From Lepisosteus oculatus (lineage: Eukaryota > Chordata > Actinopteri > Semionotiformes > Lepisosteidae): DNA of 64,000 nucleotides. The notes under the pieces were generated by a model. The model was not told the DNA's origin. It did not search any database and worked only from the letters and a program-made list of their open reading frames with translations. Location: positions 17,869,444 through 17,933,443 of the forward strand of contig NC_090703.1 of assembly GCF_040954835.1 (NCBI RefSeq), given 5' to 3'. Positions 57,989-64,000 of this stretch are shown here, piece after piece (within the stretch, counting starts at the first letter, position 1; every line of letters starts with the position of its first letter). The position numbers were made by a program, and so were the translations under genes.

Positions 57989-60900
57989 GTAAGGAATGAA
58001 TGCTGTTAACAGGATGGGTGCCCTAATATTAATATAACTAATTTAAAATAGGATATTAATGTAACTTATCATAAGGATTAGGAAGATCATAATTGTACTG
58101 TGTAATGCATCACTGTCTGCTTTTTACCCAATGATTATCAAATACCATCGCATTTTCACACTCAGAGAAATGTGAGACTGTTAGGATGACATCACTCCCA
58201 GTGTTTCCCAGGAGCATTGGAACTCCTCACAAGAAGAGGCCAACTTTTTGGTACAGTATATCAGGTTTGGTGCTTATATAGGTTGGGCACTTGAAAATGG
58301 CTGTTGAATTTAGGTTTTCAGTAAAAAAAATACAATTATCTTCTTTTGAGAAGGTGGATCATCATTCCTAATAATAAACAGTATATGCTTAATCTTTCTT
58401 AGAATGTCTGTGATAATATTGAATTTAAAGAAAATAATGTCATGTTTAAGAAGAATGCTGAAGTTACTGAAGTACAGTAACTTGAGTTTTAAGATCTTAT
58501 GTGCCATTATAGTCAGTTATTGTGATGGAAAGTAGTGAAGTGTAGTGATAAGAACAGCCCATTGCACTTTGGTTATTTCGGGTAATATGCCCATTCCACT
58601 GCTGCACCAAACTCATTAGTGTTATGTATAGTATAGTTGGGGGTGGTTGTTGCCCTGGCTATTTTGCTGAACTGATCAAAAACTAGTTAAACCCCAGCCT
58701 CACAACAATCTCTTACTTACTCATCAGCAAGCAGAGTAGGGAACAGGGAAAACAACTTTCTTCATCATGTTTCTGCAGTCAGTGCACAAGAAAAAAGATG
58801 GTCCAGTAAGGTTGTAGATCGGTAGAAGAAAGAAAGAACTCTGCCCTGGTTTGCTGAAGATGTACAGGCTTTTGTTCCAATTTATCTGGGCAGATACAAG
58901 CTTTCTAGAATATTGAATCCAAAGTAAAAAGGTATACAGTATTTTCCAATTAGCTTAGAATTATCAGTTGAAAGTATAAACAAAAGCCCGAAACAATGCA
59001 GCATAAATATTTTAAAAAGCAAAAAAAAAAAACTTTATATCCAAACATGTTTCTCATAAGATGGAGGTGGGTGTTTTCTCCAAGAAGCTTTTCTGTCCTG
59101 CGAGTTTACATTTACACAACCTTTAGAAGACGAATGGGTTGTGACAAAGTTACCTCTTTGTGCAGAAGAGAAATACCCAATCTGACAAGGTGAGGAGGGC
59201 ACAGGAAAAATACAAAGTGCTGCTTTAGTTTACAGTTTACATTTTGTTGCATTGCCTGTGATGTTACTGTACATTAGCTGCAAAAAGGTGGTAGCTTTAG
59301 TGTGTTATCGATGGTCTTGATATTAATTCTTTAACAGAAGTCAGTAGCCTTGGTGCAATCTTTGACTCTCACGTGAATTTTGAATCCAGTGTCTCAAATG
59401 AAAGTGCAAGTTGTGACATTTACAAAATATTGCTCGATGAAGGACCTTATCTCCTGTGATGCAAAGAACGTAACACACTATTATTTAATCAAGAATTGAT
59501 TATTGTGATTATCATGGTGGTTCTACTGCCAAGAACTGTATTGATTACATTTTACTGTAGTATTATTCTTTCTTAACTTATGTTAATTGTATTTACTTTC
59601 TGCTGTTGTAAGTCACCCTAGATAAGAGTATCTGCTAAGCAAATAATAACTATAAGCATTCTACTAAATAAAAGTTTTTTTTAATTCTCTTACATTTTTT
59701 TGCTTTGTTCATTTATCAGTTGTTTTTGATATTTTATTGGTTTTATTATGGTTCGTGTGATTTTTATTTATAATATATGTTATATGTAATATGCTTGTTT
59801 TTTTTGGCTTGTTTATACTTTGGGAACTTTTTGAAAAGCACTATATAAGTAAATAGGGCTACACAAATAAGATTTATTGCTATTGTGATTGTAACTATAT
59901 TATTACTTGTTTAGTTTTTAGTCACAAACATCATAGGAGTTACAATTACACAGGTCCAGATGTCTTCTGTTTATCCAGGTCTGGTACAACATTCTTGGCC
60001 ATCTCAACTCACAGCGTAAGGACAGCTTAATTCCTCTGTTGGGAAAGTTATCTTTTGGAAGCCACAATATCTTTATTACTTTTAGTTTATTAAGTTTCAA
60101 ATTAGTTTTAATTTAAAAGTTTGTTTATTAAAGTAGTTTTAAGGGGATACTGTCATAGTACTGCTAAAAAAAGCTTGCGTTTGAATCAAGGAGTGTAACT
60201 TTTACTCTGAAGTAAAAAAAACTAAAAATGAATGCTCAGGATATTAATATAATATAAATTAACATATGTTCTTAGTCAATAAAGTTTTGAACGCATTTTT
60301 TTCATACTGCAGGAAGAAATGATCATTCTTGAACCAAGAAAATACTTGCTGATCACAAGGTTTTAAGTAAAGGTTCTTAGTTTGCAATGTCAAGATAGTG
60401 AAATGTTGTCCCTCAGAAATTGCAGATCTTCGGGTCAGCAATTGGGTAAATGATGCAACTTCCATTCTTAGAAATTAAAAGTCCAGTGTGTAAAAATGTA
60501 AATCTTCTGCCCCAAGTGTAAGTATAGTAAAATACTTTACTGGGAAACAACCCAGCTGTTTCCAGGCCCACGAGTAATTGGCATCAACAATGTGTTTGGA
60601 TCGTTTTCACCAGACACTCAGAACTCAAGCATGTTATACCACTTCTAAGTGTGATGGAAAGTATAAATGAGTTTTTCAGTTGTTGTTCAGGCATTCCTTT
60701 CAGTTGTCATTAATGAGAAATTTAAGAAAATGTTGCTTCCAAATTAATCTTGTTAACAGACTTTGTCTGTTTTGTTATAATGTGCAAGGGTTAACCCCTT
60801 GTTGATATAATGCCTGAGAAGCTAGATTCTGCTACAGATCCAAATACAATATTATCAATTAAAAGGAGATTTAACTTATCGTTGAGTAAACAGCAAACTA

Positions 60901-62384
60901 GACAGCAGGGATGTAAAGATTAGAGTATGGATATCATCTCCATATTAATTTCCTCACATGATACACAAGAGTGAGGGTCATTATGAGGCTCAAACAGAAT
61001 TTCTCTTGCTAACAATATTTAAGATCAATAGAAAATAATAGTATGAGTGGATAGATAGTTCTCTCAGTTTACAGTTTCAGCCTAATGTCAGTTACGTCAA
61101 AATGCAACAAAGCACTGTTCAGTTTTATCTTGGTTTCAGTTTTAAACATTGTTTGTCTTTTTAAAGGTGAATTCATAAGCTCTCACAACAGACTATTTTT
61201 TTCCTTTTTGTTTATCTCCTAACAGTGAGTGCATTAAAATACAACCTACTGACATACAGCCTGATGTCTTCAGTTACTTGCTCCATATCATGTACACTGG
61301 AATGGGCCCCAAGCAGCAGGTGGACCAAAGTCGACTGCAGGAAGGAATTAAATTCCTTCATGCCTACCAGCTTTACCGTAACACAGGTGAAGGTGGGCAG
61401 GAGGCAGCTTCTGATACAATCAAAATTTCAAACTTGTATGGGATCCAGATATCATCACAGATGGCTGCCAAGGAAAACCTGGGCCTCAAAGAAAACCGGT
61501 CTAGAGTTTTAGAGGAAGAGATGTCTGGGACTCAAGCTGACCGTCCTCAGATCCAGTTGTCACTTGCTGTAGGACTGGAAGGGACATCTTCTGATAGACC
61601 ATTGTCTAGTCTTCATGGACCTTCTTCTGTAACTTCCAGAGATGAACCTGAGGCACCAAACATCTCTGTGACCATAAAGCAGGAAAAGACGGAGTTGGAG
61701 CTGTCGGCAGAGCCCCAGACTAGCTCCCCACAAAACCCGGAGAGTCAAAGCCCAGGATTTTTCAAAGACAGCCCAAAGCCCCTCTATTGTCATTACTGCG
61801 GGGAGCGCTGCAGCTCGCGCCGTAACCTGCGTGAACACTTGTATACACACGCCAGTGGTTCTCTTCCTTTTGGGGTCCCAGCTGGCATCTTGGAAAACAA
61901 TAACCTTGGCGAAGTGCAGAAGATGAGTGAAGACTTTGAGAGCCTAGAGGAGAGGCACCTGCAGAGCTTCTTGGTGCGGAAAAGCCCACAGTCACAGGAC
62001 CAGCCAGACTCGGGTAGCCTAGAGGAAGCCCTCCGGCAGAGCCAGTCATTGACATTGTCTTCTGAAGAGCTGGCAGCGGAACTGAAAAGTGGCAGCCCTT
62101 ACTCCCGGAAGCGAAAGATTGCTTGTGCTATCTGCAGTCTCAGATTTGCACAAAAGAGCCAATTGCAGGAACACATGTACACGCATACAGGTAAACACTC
62201 CCGCTATCACAGGTACAACCGCTTTTGTAGTCAGCTGATCCAGGCATCCCAGCATTACTGTGAAAGTCAGTCTGAGTATGGAGTCGAAGAATCTGCTAGG
62301 GACTCTCAAGACAATGTCAGCTCGTGTTATTCCTTAGATTCTGAGATTTCCCAAGAAAGCATTGACACTGTTGTTGTAGAATAG
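57816..62384 (+). CDS. zbtb25: ZBTB25, BTB/POZ and zinc-finger protein (443 aa, two coding exons)
   Basis: Join 57816-57988 with 61226-62384. The junction restores [19 protein letters not shown], a run nearly identical to human ZBTB25 as I remember it. The gene encodes a nuclear zinc-finger regulator reported to repress NFAT-target genes in T cells. BTB/POZ covers residues 1-110. A QLSLA(V/I)GL segment at about 168-175 and an IKQE sumoylation consensus (K209) follow. C2H2 finger 1 has C246/C249/H262/H266 and finger 2 has C358/C361/H374/H378, the two-finger layout of the family. The C-terminus ESIDTVVVE is conserved. Length compares with about 435 aa in human. It is divergent from zbtb1 about 8.7 kb away, as in human. 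Confidence 0.96.
57989..61225 (+). other. zbtb25: ZBTB25 intron between coding exons
   Basis: GTAAGG...TTTATCTCCTAACAG, 3,237 bp. It holds a LINE/SINE remnant at 59330-59870. The other short open frames are chance. Confidence 0.85.
59330..59870 (+). mobile_element. Decayed L2-type LINE or SINE tail in the ZBTB25 intron
   Basis: [19 protein letters not shown] (from about 59351) resembles the C-terminal part of an L2/CR1-type reverse transcriptase. Downstream, GTAAGTCACCCTAGATAAGAGTATCTGCTAAG is the typical L2-like 3' tail, and AAAGCACTATATAAGTAAAT near 59838 is a second tail-like motif. Confidence 0.55.
61226..62384 (+). CDS. zbtb25: ZBTB25 second coding exon
   Basis: Acceptor TTTTTGTTTATCTCCTAACAG before 61226. 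Contains the second half of the BTB domain ([16 protein letters not shown]), the linker, both zinc fingers and the TAG stop at 62382. Confidence 0.95.
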
Positions 62385-64000
62385 AACTAGTCTTGGAATC
62401 CTAAACAAATTTGGCCTTTTCACCTACTTCTGATATTCCATTTTTTTCACCTTCTCCTTTTTCTATAACATTTGCTTCCTTTCATGTGGCACTAATTATA
62501 CCCATTATAGCGCTGTCTGCTGTTCTTGAAGCTGTATTGTTGGTTTCAGTAAGTGTGCATCTGCTTTATTATCAGTCAGGCTACCGTATGGTACTGGTGT
62601 TCAACACAACCTTTTTCATCTTCATAAGCTCATTAGAATTATCACCACTGTAAGGGTTCAACTCCAGTTCTTAACTACGGTCCTAGAGTAAAAGAAATTA
62701 AATGAGCAAACCTGCTTACTTCCATATCTAGGGTATGTATTAATTCAGTCTTCAATTTATCAGTGCTTTATCTCGAACTGTGTTAATTACCTTGTGAATA
62801 ACCAGCACTAGTGAGAAATCATACCGCAGATTGTTTGCGTTACAGTATTATTTTGACAATGGAATAGCTAATGGAGGGACCCAGGAAAATCATCTGCTTC
62901 TAAACAATTGTTTCCTCCACTGTAGTCCTGCTGTCTACAACAAATCGTTTTCAAGGTGAATATAATTGACTTTGTTATGCGGTATAATGCTATTTATATC
63001 TAAGATTTGTAAAGTAACACATACAAAAATTGAAAATATTCTATCATTTAGAAGTTGACAAGTCTATACTTGGCCAAATGCTGTATCCTTGGTCAACATT
63101 TAACATGCATGCACATACAGTATCCTGTATATACAGGAATACGGATTTATTTGTACTTTATCTAAGGAGAACTAGGAACAAACAAAACCTAATAGAATGA
63201 GCTACAGATTCAACCTTGTCTTGTTTAAAAATGACTAAAAATGTTATGTTGTAATCTTAATAGTAGTGCACAGAGCAAAGTCATATTTGTCATGCATAAT
63301 TAATTGAATCTTGGAAAATTTGATGGTCCGTTTACTCAAGCTTTCAAATATTCCTTTAAATAATATCCAATCTAAAACAATCTACAATAACATTCTGTTC
63401 TTTGAAAGTGCAGTGAATCTGAAGCTAGATAGGAATACATGGAAAACATTCAGCAGTAGCAGCATCATTATGACGAATGTCAGAGAGCTCTCCGAATATA
63501 GTAGGCAAATGGTAATTAAATTCCACAAGTTGGGGGATGGCTATAAAAAAATCAACAAAAGGCTAATTTACCACTTTCCACCTTACTGTGCTTTAAGAAG
63601 TTTAAGACTTTTGACTTAGGGACCAACTCACCAGAAAGAGAAGACAAGTGTATTCTGTTACGAGATAAGAAGTGATTCAGGAGGCAAACATAAATCCAAC
63701 AGCAACAGTTGGAGATTTTCAACAAGGATACCATTCAATGTCACCTGAATGAATGTGGTCTTCAAGGCCTGACTGGATGTAAGAAGACATTATGTTAAAA
63801 TGTTAAAGCGGTATGAATAAGTGTGATCTGGTGTTTTTCTGCACTTTATGACAAATACTCCTTTGATCTGTACAGTACGTTTAAGCATGTTTAAAATGTA
63901 ACAGCAAGAATTTAAGCAAGACAAATTACCAATCTGTAAAGGTTACTGTTGTATGATTGGTTTTGGTTTTGAGTCACCGATGGTATGAATAAATCTGCAG
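62385..64000 (+). other. zbtb25: ZBTB25 3' untranslated region or downstream DNA
   Basis: No gene in this stretch. It contains a Tc1 remnant at 63470. A possible poly(A) signal AATAAA lies at 63988-63993, next to the window edge. Where the transcript ends cannot be told. Confidence 0.4.
63470..63800 (+). mobile_element. Tc1 transposase N-terminal remnant
   Basis: MTNVRELSEYSRQMVIKF and HKLGDGYKKINKRL match the first helix-turn-helix of Tc1 transposases (RELS...IV.LH..G.GYK.I). Farther on, EANINPTATVGDFQQ resembles the second helix-turn-helix. It is frameshifted and lacks the catalytic domain. Confidence 0.55.

Noticed and set aside
1-64000. CRISPR array, operon, phage or bacterial mobile island
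   Set aside because: No regular spacer-repeat array or compact gene clusters. Introns, SINEs, LINEs and ZBTB genes show vertebrate nuclear DNA.

Overview
The window looks like vertebrate nuclear DNA, most likely from a ray-finned fish. It is AT-rich and has long introns and sparse genes. Its repeats are typical of fish: Tc1-like transposons (one intact), tRNA-derived V-SINE-like copies, a 5S-rRNA-derived SINE3, an L2/CR1-type LINE, and foldback repeats with a Penelope/hammerhead-like core. The species cannot be named from the sequence. An early-branching lineage (gar, bowfin, sturgeon or bichir type) is only a guess. Most of the six-frame open frames are chance or transposon-derived.

Layout. 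(1) 1-3.2 kb, minus strand: three in-frame coding exons of a coiled-coil gene of the CCDC9/CCDC9B family. Its 3' part lies off the left edge, and its first exon may lie near 14.37 kb. (2) 3.2-33 kb: intron or intergenic DNA dominated by mobile-element remnants. It holds an intact 1,630-bp Tc1 at 7,729-9,358, nested in an older Tc1 remnant, a truncated LINE at 25.6-27.3 kb and a 5S-derived SINE at 28.2-28.8 kb. Several short segments with good splice signals have no known product. (3) 33.15-36.07 kb, plus strand: a spliced small gene assembled here from four exons, one of them an 11- or 8-nt microexon. It encodes a 66-67-residue Gly/His/Lys-rich protein. Composition, N-terminus and head-to-head position beside a CCDC9B-like gene make it a candidate PHGR1-like gene. 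(4) 36-47 kb: repeats, a near-perfect 40-bp-arm hairpin, and probable 3' UTR of ZBTB1. (5) 47.0-53 kb, minus strand: ZBTB1, with an intact 697-aa single-exon CDS and an upstream noncoding exon. (6) 52.4-54.1 kb: probable shared promoter region. (7) 57.8-62.4 kb, plus strand: ZBTB25, a two-exon 443-aa CDS whose splice junction can be read exactly.

ZBTB1 and ZBTB25 are divergent BTB-zinc-finger transcription factor genes and are also neighbours in human. CCDC9B and PHGR1 are, as I recall, neighbours on a different human chromosome. If both assignments hold, the window records an ancestral linkage or a lineage-specific junction. The most novel items are the small Gly/His-rich gene with its NAGNAG microexon, the foldback repeats with a hammerhead-like core, and a window-wide excess of the heptamer TACAGTA/TACTGTA in noncoding DNA.
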